NCBI RefSeq assembly: GCF_015751765.1
Contig: NZ_JADOTX010000001.1
Coordinates: 5,890,001 to 5,954,000, forward strand
DNA from: Micromonospora ureilytica
Lineage (GTDB): Bacteria; Actinomycetota; Actinomycetes; Mycobacteriales; Micromonosporaceae
Reading direction: 5' to 3'
DNA length: 64,000 nucleotides
Part shown: positions 56,493-64,000 of the stretch, in pieces
Numbering within the stretch: the stretch's first letter is position 1
Layout of the letters: every line of letters begins with the position of its first letter
Position numbers and translations under genes: made by a program
The notes under the pieces: generated by a model
What the model saw: only the letters and a program-made list of their open reading frames with translations
Databases searched by the model: none
Told to the model about the DNA's origin: nothing

Positions 56493-56783
56493 TCAGGGCA
56501 GGTGCCGTGGTCTCGCCCAGCCGAGGAAGCGGGTGAAGAGCGCGGCGGGGTCCGGGCCGTCGTGCGGGTTCAGGCGGTACAGGTCGGCAGCCGCCTCGTG
56601 CAGGACACTGCACAGGTAGATGCTCAACCCGACCCGGTCGTGCGCATACTCCCGGTGGAGGGTGAGCCGGGCGACCGGGCACGGCCAGGGCGCGGCGCAG
56701 ACCCGGCAGAGCCACAGCGGGCGCAGGGCCAGGTGCTGCCGACGTGGAATCGTGGCACTGTCGGCCGGGGTGGTCCGGGACAT
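56493..56783 (-). CDS. Small cysteine-rich conserved protein
   Basis: 96 aa, no signal peptide. A cluster CRVCAAPWPC (about 26-35), then REYAHDRVGLSIYLCSVLHEAAADLY and DPAALFTRFLGWARPR. The cysteine spacing could hold a metal, but no family with a known function was recognised; similar small proteins seem common in Micromonosporaceae. Convergent with fumC (15-nt gap). ATG 56783. Confidence 0.6.
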   Translation of the reverse strand: MSRTTPADSATIPRRQHLALRPLWLCRVCAAPWPCPVARLTLHREYAHDRVGLSIYLCSVLHEAAADLYRLNPHDGPDPAALFTRFLGWARPRHLP

Positions 56784-57200
56784 GCGGCGCCCTTCCTTTC
56801 GACCTGAATCGTTCGTGGCATCACGACGCCCCCGCTCGCGCTCGCCCCGGGCCAGGCTGCGCCAAGATCCCGCTCGATCCAGGACCGCGCCGATCTTGGA
56901 GTTTCTGTTGTCGACATGGGTGGATATGCCCCCTGCGTCGGGACGGAAAGTGCAAGATCGCGGAGCGGTGACGGCGTGGCTGTCTGGGAGGTGGGACCGC
57001 CCGGCCGGGGGAGCGGGCGGTCCCGTGCGGTGCCGGCAGATCCCGGGGGACGGGGAGCGGCGCTGCGCTTCACAGTCTGGTGATCAGGCGACTACGGTCG
57101 GAAGGGTTTGGCCGCGTCGTCATAGCCGCCCTGCGTTGGGTGGCACCGCCGCTGGCGGCCGGCTGGAGTTGATCGTCGGCGGGGTGGAGGGCGGTACGGC
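56784..57200. other. Spacer before the XRE gene
   Basis: About 417 bp with no gene. It holds an inverted repeat CCAAGATC (56862-56869) / GATCTTGG (56892-56899), related to the hairpin at 20472-20549, and further AAGATC half-sites near 56950. Codon bias is absent. Confidence 0.5.
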
Positions 57201-58013
57201 ATGGCCGATGGGCAGATGACGGCGGCGGCGTTCCTGATCGCGGAGCTGCGCCGGGCGCGGGTGCGGCGCGGCTGGAGTCAGGAGGAGTTGGCGAAGGCGG
57301 TCAACTACTCGGCGTCGATGGTCAGCGCCGTCGAGTTGGGCCAGCAACAGCCCACCGTCAAGTACCTGGAACTCGTCGACCGCGCCCTGGACACCGGCGG
57401 CCTGTTCGGTCGCATGTCCACCGAGCTGGTCAGCCTGGATCGGGCACAGCCCTGGTTACGCGGCTGGCAGGCGATCTTCGAGCAGGCGCGCACGCTCCGG
57501 TGGTACGAGCCCCGCTACGTGCCGGGGCTCTTTCAGACGGAGGACTACGCGCGGGCGGTGTTCGAGGCTGGCGACCTGCTCGCCTCCGAGGAGGTCGACC
57601 GGCGACTGACCGCCCGGATGGAGCGTCAGGAGGTGCTGCACAGCGAGCGGTCGCCGCACATCGTTGCGGTGCTGGACGAGGCGGTGCTACGGCGACGCGT
57701 CGGCGGCCGGAAGGTGATGCGCGAGCAGGCTCTGCACCTGGCCGGCATCGCCACTGGGCACCCTCGGGTCCGGCTGCACGTGGTGCCGCGATCCGCCGAG
57801 GAGTACCCGGGGCTCGGTGGGCAGTTCGCGCTCGCCACCCTGCCCGACGGCACCGAGGTGGCCTATCTGGACTGTCAGGTTCGGGGCCAAGAGCTGGACC
57901 AGCCGCAGGATCTGTTGCGGTTGCAGCGGGTCTGGGAGGCTACCTTGGGCGAAGCCCTGCCCCCGCAGGCGTCCATCGACTTGATGAACGAGGTGGCCGA
58001 GTCGTGGAGTTGA
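57201..58013 (+). CDS. XRE-family regulator with DUF5753
   Basis: 270 aa. HTH_XRE at about 14-60 (LRRARVRRGWSQEELAKAVNYSASMVSAVELGQQQP), then DUF5753, including EPRYVPGLFQTEDYARAV and VVPRSAEEYPGLGGQFALATLP. These Bld-type proteins pair with DUF397 partners in actinomycete development or antibiotic control. The DUF397 gene overlaps it by 10 nt here, so the two form a typical pair. ATG 57201. Confidence 0.92.
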   Translation: MADGQMTAAAFLIAELRRARVRRGWSQEELAKAVNYSASMVSAVELGQQQPTVKYLELVDRALDTGGLFGRMSTELVSLDRAQPWLRGWQAIFEQARTLRWYEPRYVPGLFQTEDYARAVFEAGDLLASEEVDRRLTARMERQEVLHSERSPHIVAVLDEAVLRRRVGGRKVMREQALHLAGIATGHPRVRLHVVPRSAEEYPGLGGQFALATLPDGTEVAYLDCQVRGQELDQPQDLLRLQRVWEATLGEALPPQASIDLMNEVAESWS

Positions 58014-58186
58014 CCGACGCTCGCTGGCGCAAGAGCAGCCGCAGCAATCAGGACGCCAACTGCGTCGAGGTGGCGACGAATCTTGGGGACGTGGTCGGGG
58101 TGCGAGACAGCAAGGACTCGGACGGGCCCGTGCTCGTTGTCGACGCGTACTCCTGGCGGCTCTTCGTGGTCGCGCCCCCGCGCTGA
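58004..58186 (+). CDS. DUF397 partner of the XRE regulator
   Basis: 60 aa. ARWRKSSRSNQDANCVEVAT and VVGVRDSKDSDGPVLVVD are the family motifs. GTG 58004 overlaps the stop of the XRE gene, indicating co-translation. DUF397 proteins typically counteract or sense the signal for their XRE partner. Confidence 0.9.
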   Translation: MELTDARWRKSSRSNQDANCVEVATNLGDVVGVRDSKDSDGPVLVVDAYSWRLFVVAPPR

Positions 58187-58276
58187 CGCGATCGCCTCGC
58201 CCGCGACGGCGGTCGGGGATTTGCCCGCGCGGGTAAACGGCTCGACGTTGGTGTGGGGCGGCGGGATGATTTCGTT

Positions 58277-58861
58277 GTGAGTGACCCGCCCTGCACCGAG
58301 CGGTTGCGGTTGCGGCGGCTGACCATTGCCGACGTGGACGCGCTGGTCGAGCTGGACAGCGACCCCGAGGTGATGCGTTTCCTCACCGGTGGCGTCGCTA
58401 CCCCGCTGGCAACCGTGCGGGACGAGCAGTTGCCGAGGCTGCTGGCCCAGTACGACAGGTATCCCGGGCTGGGGCGGTGGGCGGCGCACGATCGGGAGTC
58501 CGGCGAGTTCCTGGGCTGGTTCGCGCTCGACCCGTCGGAGGACGGCGCCGAGGCTGAGTTGGGCTACCGGCTGCGCCGCTCGACGTGGGGGCGGGGGCTG
58601 GCGACCGAGGGGTCGCGGGCGTTGGTCCGGTACGCCTTCGATGCCGTCGGGGTGCAACGGGTCTGGGCGGAGACGATGACTGTGAACGAACGCTCCCGGC
58701 GGGTGATGGTGAAGGCCGGGTTGCGCCACGTGCGGACCTTCCACCAGCAGTGGGACGACCCGATTCCGGGCACCGAGCAGGGCGAGGTGGAGTACGAGGT
58801 GCGGGCCGAGGAGTGGGCGGCCGACGGTCAGGAGCGGCCGGCGGCCCGTCGGGCGCGGTAG
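58277..58861 (+). CDS. GNAT-family N-acetyltransferase
   Basis: 194 aa. Acetyl-CoA-binding core with TERLRLRRLTIADVDALVELDSDPEVMRFL at the N-terminus, the acceptor fold AELGYRLRRSTWGRGLATEGSRALVRYAFD (pyrophosphate loop region R/Q-x2-G-x-G/A-like, WGRGLATEG) and NERSRRVMVKAGLRHV. RimJ/RimL-like, so a protein or small amine may be the substrate. GTG 58277 is used because earlier in-frame starts give no motif. It overlaps the opposite CGNR gene by 34 nt at their 3' ends. Confidence 0.85.
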   Translation: MSDPPCTERLRLRRLTIADVDALVELDSDPEVMRFLTGGVATPLATVRDEQLPRLLAQYDRYPGLGRWAAHDRESGEFLGWFALDPSEDGAEAELGYRLRRSTWGRGLATEGSRALVRYAFDAVGVQRVWAETMTVNERSRRVMVKAGLRHVRTFHQQWDDPIPGTEQGEVEYEVRAEEWAADGQERPAARRAR

Positions 58862-59388
58862 GCGGTCACCGCGGCGCGGTTGCCGCAGCCGGCCTCGCAG
58901 AATCGCCGGGACCGGTTGCGGGACAGGTCGACGACCACGTTGTCGCAGTCCGGGTATTCGCAGATGCGTAGCCGGCTCAGCTCGCCGGTACGAACCAGGT
59001 CGGCCATCGCCATGGCGGCCTCCACCGCGATCCGGGTGGCCAGCGGCGCGTCGCGGGGCACGGCGTGCAGGTGGTACGGCTCGTCGTCGTGCTCGATGAG
59101 CTGGGGCAGCGCCTTGTGTTCCAGCAGCAGGCCGTTGACGACCGCGACGATCTCGGCTGGCTCGGCGGACCAGATGCGGCGCAGTCGGGGCCGCAGCTCC
59201 CGGACGGCGCGTAGCTCGGCGTCGGTGTGTTCGTGCCGGCCGCTGTAGGAGTGGCGGACGAAGAACGCGTCCAGCGCCGCGACGTCGGGCAGTAACTCGC
59301 CGTCTCGACCTGCGGTGTTGACCAACGCCGCGGCGGCGATCAGCGAACACTCGGTGTCATGAGCGAATAGCAACTTGACTCCTGTCAT
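58828..59388 (-). CDS. CGNR zinc-finger regulator (ABATE domain)
   Basis: 186 aa. ABATE domain (FAHDTECSLIAAAALVNTAGRDGELLPDVAALDAFF) then a C-terminal CGNR zinc finger (LRICEYPDCDNVVVDLSRNRSRRFCEAGCGNRAAVTAYRARR) with its four cysteines. Such proteins are transcription factors, commonly next to and divergent from a transporter, as here with EamA. The 71-bp spacer contains a 12-bp inverted repeat that may be its operator. Confidence 0.88.
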   Translation of the reverse strand: MTGVKLLFAHDTECSLIAAAALVNTAGRDGELLPDVAALDAFFVRHSYSGRHEHTDAELRAVRELRPRLRRIWSAEPAEIVAVVNGLLLEHKALPQLIEHDDEPYHLHAVPRDAPLATRIAVEAAMAMADLVRTGELSRLRICEYPDCDNVVVDLSRNRSRRFCEAGCGNRAAVTAYRARRAAGRS

Positions 59389-59400
59389 GGCTTCCGCCTA

Positions 59401-59435
59401 GCGTCATCAGCACAAGGATAGTTTGCTCATGACGC
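59401..59435. promoter_or_regulatory. Candidate operator, CGNR-EamA spacer
   Basis: GCGTCATCAGCA (59401-59412) and TGCTCATGACGC (59424-59435) are inverted with one mismatch and an 11-nt spacer. Confidence 0.45.
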
Positions 59436-59459
59436 AGTGCCCATCCCGAGGAGCGTGAC

Positions 59460-60458
59460 ATGCACTCACGACCTGCTGCCGGCGTCGGGTTGGCGCTGCT
59501 CTCCGCAGTCACCTTCGCCACCTCCGGCACCTTCGCGCGATCGCTCATCGAGGCCGGCTGGTCAGCCGAATCCGCGGTGATCGCCCGCGTCGGCGTGGCC
59601 GCCCTGGTGCTGGCGATCCCCGCACTGCTGTCGCTGCGCGGCAAATGGCACGTGCTGCGGAGCAACGCCACGGCCATCGGGCTGTTCGGGCTCCTCGGGG
59701 TGGCGCTGGCCCAGGTGTGCTTCTTCAATGCCGTGCGCTACCTGCCGGTCGGTGTCGCGCTGCTGCTGGAATACCTGGGCATCATCCTTGTCGTGGTCTG
59801 GATGTGGCTGCGGCACGGGCAACCGCCCCGCCGGCTCACCATCGCCGGGTCGGTGGCCGCGCTGGACGGGCTGGCGTTCGTGCTCGACCTCGCCGGCACC
59901 GCCGACTTCCACCCGGTGGGCGTGCTCTGGGGACTGGGCGCGGCGTTCGGCCTGGCCGGCTACTTCGTGCTCGCGGGACGGGTCGACCCCCGGTTGCCCT
60001 CGGTCGCCATGGCCAGCGGCGGGATGGCCGTCGGCGCCGCCGTGCTGCTCCTCATCGGGCTGACCGGCCTGCTGCCGCTGCACGCGACCTTCGGCGAGGT
60101 CACCTTCGCCGGGCAGCCCACCAGTTGGCTGGTGCCCATCGCCGGGCTGTCGCTGGTGGCCGCCGTCATCGCGTACCTCACAGGTATCGCCGGCACCCGG
60201 ATCCTCGGCCCCCGACTGTCGTCGTTCGTCGGGCTGACGGAGGTGCTCTTCGCGGTGCTGATCGCCTGGCTCTTCCTCAACGAGCTGCCCACCGGCTGGC
60301 AGTTGTTCGGCGGCGTGCTGATCGTCGCCGGCGTCGCCCTGGTACGCCTCGACGAACTGCGCGGGTCGCCCTCGACGGCCGCACCGTCGGCCTCGCCCGA
60401 GCCCGAACTGGCGCTGGACGGTCGGCGAGGTTTGCCGGTCGGTGATCCCGGTCGGTGA
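59460..60458 (+). CDS. EamA/DMT-family exporter
   Basis: 332 aa, ten membrane helices in two EamA halves (GVGLALLSAVTFATSGTFARSLIEAGW first; WLVPIAGLSLVAAVIAYLTGIAGTR near the second, then SFVGLTEVLFAVLIAWLFLNE). These export small metabolites such as amino acids or nucleosides. Divergent from the CGNR regulator, which likely controls it. The last ~20 residues are encoded inside a short tandem repeat and probably vary. ATG 59460. Confidence 0.85.
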   Translation: MHSRPAAGVGLALLSAVTFATSGTFARSLIEAGWSAESAVIARVGVAALVLAIPALLSLRGKWHVLRSNATAIGLFGLLGVALAQVCFFNAVRYLPVGVALLLEYLGIILVVVWMWLRHGQPPRRLTIAGSVAALDGLAFVLDLAGTADFHPVGVLWGLGAAFGLAGYFVLAGRVDPRLPSVAMASGGMAVGAAVLLLIGLTGLLPLHATFGEVTFAGQPTSWLVPIAGLSLVAAVIAYLTGIAGTRILGPRLSSFVGLTEVLFAVLIAWLFLNELPTGWQLFGGVLIVAGVALVRLDELRGSPSTAAPSASPEPELALDGRRGLPVGDPGR

Positions 60459-60495
60459 GGTTTGCGGGTCGGTGAGTTCCCGGTCGGTGAGAGAG
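60420..60495 (+). repeat. Short tandem repeat (GGTCGGTGA) across the EamA stop
   Basis: Five units of 13-17 bp start with GGTCGGTGA or GGTCGGCGA: 60420, 60437, 60450, 60467, 60482. The EamA stop (60456-60458) falls in the third unit. Confidence 0.85.
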
Positions 60496-60503
60496 TGGGT
60501 TTC

Positions 60504-61247
60504 GTGCTGACCACTGTGGTGTTCGACGCCGACGAGACGCTGCTGGACCTGCGTCCGGCGGTCACGGGCGGGCTGGTGGCCGTCCTCGACGAGATGCGGC
60601 GACGCACACCGGCGGCGGCCGGGGTGACGCTCGCCGAACTGGAGTCGGACTGGGGCGCGGTCTTCGGCGAGCTGAACGCCGCACCGGTGGTGGAGATCCG
60701 GCGAGCCGCACTGGCCCGGTCGCTGGCCCGCGCCGAACTGGTCAACCACCTGGACGAGATCGCGGACCTCTTCTTCGCCCGCCGGTTCGCCCTGACCCGC
60801 CCGTTCCCGGACGTACCATCGGCGCTGGCCACGCTGCGCGGTCGGTACACGCTGGGCTTCGCCACCAACGGCAACAGCCGCGCCGAACGGTGCGGGCTCG
60901 CCGGTGAGTTCGCCTTCGAGTTGTACGCACACGAGAACGGCCTGCCCAAGAAGCCAGCCCCAGAGTTCTACGGCGCGGTGGTCGCGGCGGCCGGGGTGCC
61001 AGCCGGGCAGATCGTGTACGTCGGCGACTCGTGGGAGCACGACGTGGTGGCGCCCCGCCGGGCCGGCCTGCGATCGGTGTGGCTGAACCGGCTCGGCCTG
61101 CCTCGCCCCCTCGGCTGCACACCCGACGCCGAAGTTTCCAGCATGGCCGATCTGCCGACCGCGCTGGCGGATCTGGGCGTCGACGCGGTCGGTGTGCGGC
61201 TGGAACTGGAGGAATTCAGCACCATAACGGGCGCTCAACTGGCGTAA
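60504..61247 (+). CDS. HAD-family hydrolase
   Basis: 247 aa. Haloacid dehalogenase-like: motif I VVFDADETLLDL (DxDxT, nucleophile Asp8 or so), motif II FATNGNSRAER, motif III KKPAPEFYGAVV and motif IV VYVGDSWEHDVVAPRRAGL. Motif I reads DADET, not DxDGT, as in phosphoglycolate or phosphonate-type members; the exact substrate is unknown. GTG 60504 or 60495 starts it, both inside or next to the tandem repeat. Confidence 0.85.
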   Translation: MLTTVVFDADETLLDLRPAVTGGLVAVLDEMRRRTPAAAGVTLAELESDWGAVFGELNAAPVVEIRRAALARSLARAELVNHLDEIADLFFARRFALTRPFPDVPSALATLRGRYTLGFATNGNSRAERCGLAGEFAFELYAHENGLPKKPAPEFYGAVVAAAGVPAGQIVYVGDSWEHDVVAPRRAGLRSVWLNRLGLPRPLGCTPDAEVSSMADLPTALADLGVDAVGVRLELEEFSTITGAQLA

Positions 61248-61300
61248 TCCAGATCGTTGTTGTGTGATGGCTGCCACGTCCCTCAACGAGAGGATCCGAT

Positions 61301-63022
61301 GTGGTGAGCAAGCGCTTCACCGCCCGTACGGTCGCGACCGCGGCAGTGCTGGCACTTACGGCTACGGGGTTGGGTGTGCCGGCCAACGCCGTGCCGAGCA
61401 ACTCCCGCACCTTCACCGTCGTCGCCGAGGACGGCGTCTCCGCCGACACGGCAGTCGCCGCGATTCGGGCAGCTGGCGGCACTGTGGTGTCCCGGTCCGA
61501 TGAGGTCGGCATGTTCCAGGTCAGCAGCGACCGGGCCGACTTCGCGGCCAGGGCGACCGCCGCGCCGACGCTGATCGGCGCCGCCGAGCAGAAGGCCATC
61601 GGCCGCAAGCCGAAGCTGGACCGGGTCGAGCAGGAGCACCTGACGGCCGCCGCCGGTGCTCGTGCCGCCGCCGGTGCTGCTGCCAAGAAGGGCGCCAAGC
61701 TCGACCCGCTCGATGACAAGCTGTGGGGCCTGGAGATGATCCGGGCCGACAAGGCCCGCAAGATCGAGCCGGGCGATCGTCGGGTGACCGTCGGCGTGCT
61801 GGACACCGGCGTCGACGCCAGCAACCCGGACATCGCGCCGAACTTCAACTGGTCGCTGTCGCGCAACTTCGCGCCCGACCTGACCGACGTGGACGGCCCC
61901 TGCGAGGTGCCGAGCTGCCTCGACCCGGTCGGCACCGACGACGGCGGGCACGGCACCCACGTGGCCGGCACCATCGGCGCCGCGGCCAACGGCCTCGGCC
62001 TCTCCGGTGTCGCCCCGAACGTCTCGCTGGTCGAGCTCAAGGGCGGCCAGGACTCCGGCTACTTCTTCCTCGACCCGGTCGTCAACGCCCTGGTCTACGC
62101 CGGCCGGTCCGGGATCGACGTGGTCAACATGTCGTTCTACGTCGACCCGTGGCTCTACAACTGCACAGCCAACCCGGCCGACTCGCCCGAGGACCAGGCC
62201 GAGCAGCGGGCCATCATCAAGGCGATGAAGCGGGCGCTGATCTTCGCGCACAACAAGGGCGTGACCCTCGTCGGCGCGCTCGGCAACAACAACGAGGACC
62301 TCGGCGCACCGCGCACCGACACCACGAGCCCCGACTACGGCGCCGACCCGTACGACCGGCCGATCGACAACGAGAGCTGCTGGGACCTGCCCACCGAGGG
62401 CCCGCACGTGATCGGGGTGTCGTCGGTCGGTCCGTCCGGCAAGAAGTCGGACTTCTCCAACTACGGCACCGAGCAGATCTCGATCGCCGCGCCGGGTGGT
62501 TGGTTCCGGGACGGCTTCGGCACCGACACCCACCGGACCCCGGCCAACATGATCCTCTCCACGTACCCGCTGAAGGTGCTGCAGGAGGAGCCGATCTCGG
62601 CGACCATCCCGGACCCCCGGGTGGACGCGGACGGCAACATCGACCCCCGGATCGCCAGCGAGGTCTTCAAACAGTGCAAGGCCAATGGTGAGTGCGGCTA
62701 CTACACCTACCTCCAGGGCACCTCGATGGCGTCCCCGCACGCCGCCGGCGTCGCCGCGCTGATCGTCAGCCGGTATGGCAAGGCGCAGGGTCGGACCGGC
62801 TTCGGGATGTCGCCGGACCAGGTCGAGCAGCACCTCTACCGTACGGCCGCCGAGCACGCCTGCCCGGAGCCGCGTCTCCAGCAGTACCGCAACGAGGGCC
62901 GGGACGAGACCTATGACGCGTACTGCGCCGGTGGAGTCAACTTCAACGGCTTCTACGGCTACGGGATCGTCGACGCCTACGCGGCGGTGAAGACCCCGCT
63001 CAAGCCGAACGCCCGCCCGTAG
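61301..63022 (+). CDS. Secreted S8-family serine protease (subtilase)
   Basis: 573 aa. Signal peptide (VATAAVLALTATGLGVPANA, about 11-30) and a propeptide-like region (about 31-135, I9-type), then the subtilase domain with the triad Asp168 (VGVLDTGVDASNPD), His217 (DDGGHGTHVAGT) and Ser475 (GTSMASPHAAGVAAL). A large insert separates His and Ser (substrate loops, with FAHNKGVTLVGALGNNNEDL and the oxyanion Asn). Four to six cysteines are spread through the catalytic domain. GTG 61301; SD GAGAGG lies upstream. Extracellular, probably nutritional. Confidence 0.92.
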   Translation: MVSKRFTARTVATAAVLALTATGLGVPANAVPSNSRTFTVVAEDGVSADTAVAAIRAAGGTVVSRSDEVGMFQVSSDRADFAARATAAPTLIGAAEQKAIGRKPKLDRVEQEHLTAAAGARAAAGAAAKKGAKLDPLDDKLWGLEMIRADKARKIEPGDRRVTVGVLDTGVDASNPDIAPNFNWSLSRNFAPDLTDVDGPCEVPSCLDPVGTDDGGHGTHVAGTIGAAANGLGLSGVAPNVSLVELKGGQDSGYFFLDPVVNALVYAGRSGIDVVNMSFYVDPWLYNCTANPADSPEDQAEQRAIIKAMKRALIFAHNKGVTLVGALGNNNEDLGAPRTDTTSPDYGADPYDRPIDNESCWDLPTEGPHVIGVSSVGPSGKKSDFSNYGTEQISIAAPGGWFRDGFGTDTHRTPANMILSTYPLKVLQEEPISATIPDPRVDADGNIDPRIASEVFKQCKANGECGYYTYLQGTSMASPHAAGVAALIVSRYGKAQGRTGFGMSPDQVEQHLYRTAAEHACPEPRLQQYRNEGRDETYDAYCAGGVNFNGFYGYGIVDAYAAVKTPLKPNARP

Positions 63023-63066
63023 CGCACATCGCACTGCGGAGGTGGCCCAACCGCCACCACCCTCCG

Positions 63067-63096
63067 GGGCCCGGTCGACGCTCGTCGACCGGGCCC
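63067..63096 (+). terminator. Hairpin after the protease gene
   Basis: Perfect 14-bp arms (63067-63080, 63083-63096) around 2 nt, 45 nt after the protease stop and without a T run. Confidence 0.6.
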
Positions 63097-63147
63097 TGCG
63101 CTCGTCCGGGCCTGCTGCTCCGGGCCGCCACCCCGCGCCGCTCATGA

Positions 63148-64000
63148 TCATGTGAAAGACCCCCGTCGCCAGCCGCGGCTGACCAGCGCGTCGCGCACCT
63201 CGCGAAACACCGCCGGAAACTCGCCGTGCAGCCGTTGGCTGGTCACGTGCAGGACCAGCCAACCCGCGGCGACCAGCTGATTCAGCCGACGGCGGTCGCG
63301 GTGCAGCTGCTCCGCGTCGGAGTGCCACTTCCCGTCGTACTCCACCGCCACCCGATATTGCGGCCAGGCCAGATCGGGGTGCAGAACAACGCCGATCGGC
63401 AGGCGTACCGGATGTTGAACCGCTGGGCGCGGCAGCCCACCCAGTACCAACCGCACGCGTAGCTGTGACTCCGGTGGAGACTCAGCTCTGTCGTCGGCCA
63501 GGTCGAAGACCCAGCGCGCTCGTCGCCCACCGGGCCGGTCAGCATTGCGGGCAGCCATGGCGGCCAGGGTGTCGCTATCGGTCAGCCCCTGCCCGAGCAG
63601 CGAGTCGACGATGGCGACCGCCCGGACCGGGTCGAGCCAGACGGCCGTCTCCCAGGCGGCCCGCCCGGGATCGGACCGGGGGATCGGAAGCTCCGGCTCC
63701 CGGGACTTCAGCGGGCTGGCCGCCGCCCACCCGTCGCCCCGGCTGGCCGCCACCATGCCCCCTGCTCCGACGGACACGGCGGCCGGGCGGGACAGTTGCC
63801 GTGCTGGGCGTGGTGACATACCGCCGGCGGGTGGGCGCCCTGCTCCCGTAGGTCGGGCCGCATCACGTGGACGTCCAGCGCTCGACGGACGCCCGGCATC
63901 CGGCATTGGGGCGATGGCATTGACGTGTACGCGGAGGCCGCGCTGTGGGCCGATCCGCAGCGATCGGGGCACGAGGACGTGCACATCGTCGGTGAAGCTC
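63148..64000 (-). CDS. Vsr/DUF559-like protein, 5' end beyond the window
   Basis: At least 284 residues of an open frame that continues past position 64000, so the start is outside. VHVLVPRSLRIGPQRGLRVHVNA matches the N-terminal domain of AbiEi/DUF559-type proteins; the C-terminal domain RVAVEYDGKWHSDAEQLHRDRRRLNQLVAAGWLVLHVTSQRLH is the Vsr-like PD-(D/E)xK endonuclease fold (E and D of EYDG, then basic RDRRR). A G/R/P-rich middle (about 25-85) separates the two. Activity unproven; often found singly in actinomycete genomes. Confidence 0.8.
   Translation of the reverse strand, partial: SFTDDVHVLVPRSLRIGPQRGLRVHVNAIAPMPDAGRPSSAGRPRDAARPTGAGRPPAGGMSPRPARQLSRPAAVSVGAGGMVAASRGDGWAAASPLKSREPELPIPRSDPGRAAWETAVWLDPVRAVAIVDSLLGQGLTDSDTLAAMAARNADRPGGRRARWVFDLADDRAESPPESQLRVRLVLGGLPRPAVQHPVRLPIGVVLHPDLAWPQYRVAVEYDGKWHSDAEQLHRDRRRLNQLVAAGWLVLHVTSQRLHGEFPAVFREVRDALVSRGWRRGSFT

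Noticed and set aside
56493..56783. WhiB-type iron-sulfur regulator
   Set aside because: The cysteine pattern (C-x2-C-x5-C) and size do not match WhiB's four conserved cysteines and G(V/I)WGG motif.

Overview
The window looks like chromosomal core DNA from a high-GC actinomycete, most probably a Micromonosporaceae member such as Micromonospora. Support comes from the very high GC content with strong third-position G/C bias, many GTG starts, an Lsr2 protein, CarD, an LpqE-like lipoprotein, XRE/DUF397 pairs and a type III PKS cluster of the kind I remember from Actinoplanes and Micromonospora. No tRNA, rRNA, CRISPR array, prophage or complete insertion sequence was recognised.

Layout. 0.2-3.0 kb: a betaine/choline-type binding lipoprotein whose two halves are in swapped order, and a membrane-anchored repeat-rich protein. 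3.0-5.4 kb: a second-copy type nuoD coupled to a MidA/NDUFAF7-family methyltransferase. 5.6-7.2 kb: a divergent SDR/TetR pair sharing three copies of a 17-bp operator. 7.3-20.0 kb: a cofactor and housekeeping block, DUF2520-panC-panD, a septum-formation lipoprotein, nadB-nadC, coaX, a methyltransferase, lysS, lsr2 and clpC. 20.6-27.2 kb: mutY, an ACT-domain protein, def, a membrane-anchored protein, then lpqE-like-radA-disA on the minus strand. 27.3-31.3 kb: UbiA prenyltransferase, methyltransferase, acyl-CoA-dehydrogenase-like flavoprotein and type III PKS, a small lipid-quinone cluster. 31.3-35.8 kb: two membrane-anchored proteins, carD, ispD, ispF and a TPR membrane protein. From memory, Mycobacterium tuberculosis has the same set (DUF2520-panC-panD-coaX-lysS-lsr2-clpC1-mutY-disA-radA-lpqE-carD-ispD-ispF) in nearly the same order. 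Here the block is opened by nadB/nadC and by the type III PKS cluster.

35.8-48.5 kb carries tyrosine catabolism in pieces: hmgA, an unknown protein coupled to fahA, an aromatic aminotransferase (pat type), hppD, and a divergent Lrp/AsnC regulator next to hppD. Between the two halves lie a DUF397 protein, an SRPBCC protein, a beta-propeller protein and a cell-surface module: an LPxTG protein, a DUF916/WxL-interacting protein and a WxL-like protein. Two RDD membrane proteins follow pat. 48.5-56.5 kb: a second beta-propeller protein, a class I fumarase, a 992-residue SARP/AfsR-type regulator and a class II fumarase. 56.5-64 kb is accessory: an XRE/DUF397 pair, GNAT acetyltransferase, CGNR regulator with an EamA exporter, HAD hydrolase, secreted S8 protease, and a Vsr/DUF559-like protein cut by the window edge.

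Promoter style is consistent. Many genes have a TANNNT box only 6-8 nt before an ATG/GTG, which points to widespread leaderless mRNAs. The strongest leads are the MidA-NuoD pair, the swapped binding protein, the actinobacterial WxL/DUF916/LPxTG module (whose DUF916 gene has no ordinary start codon), the unknown protein coupled to fahA, and a DnaA-box cluster between lsr2 and clpC.
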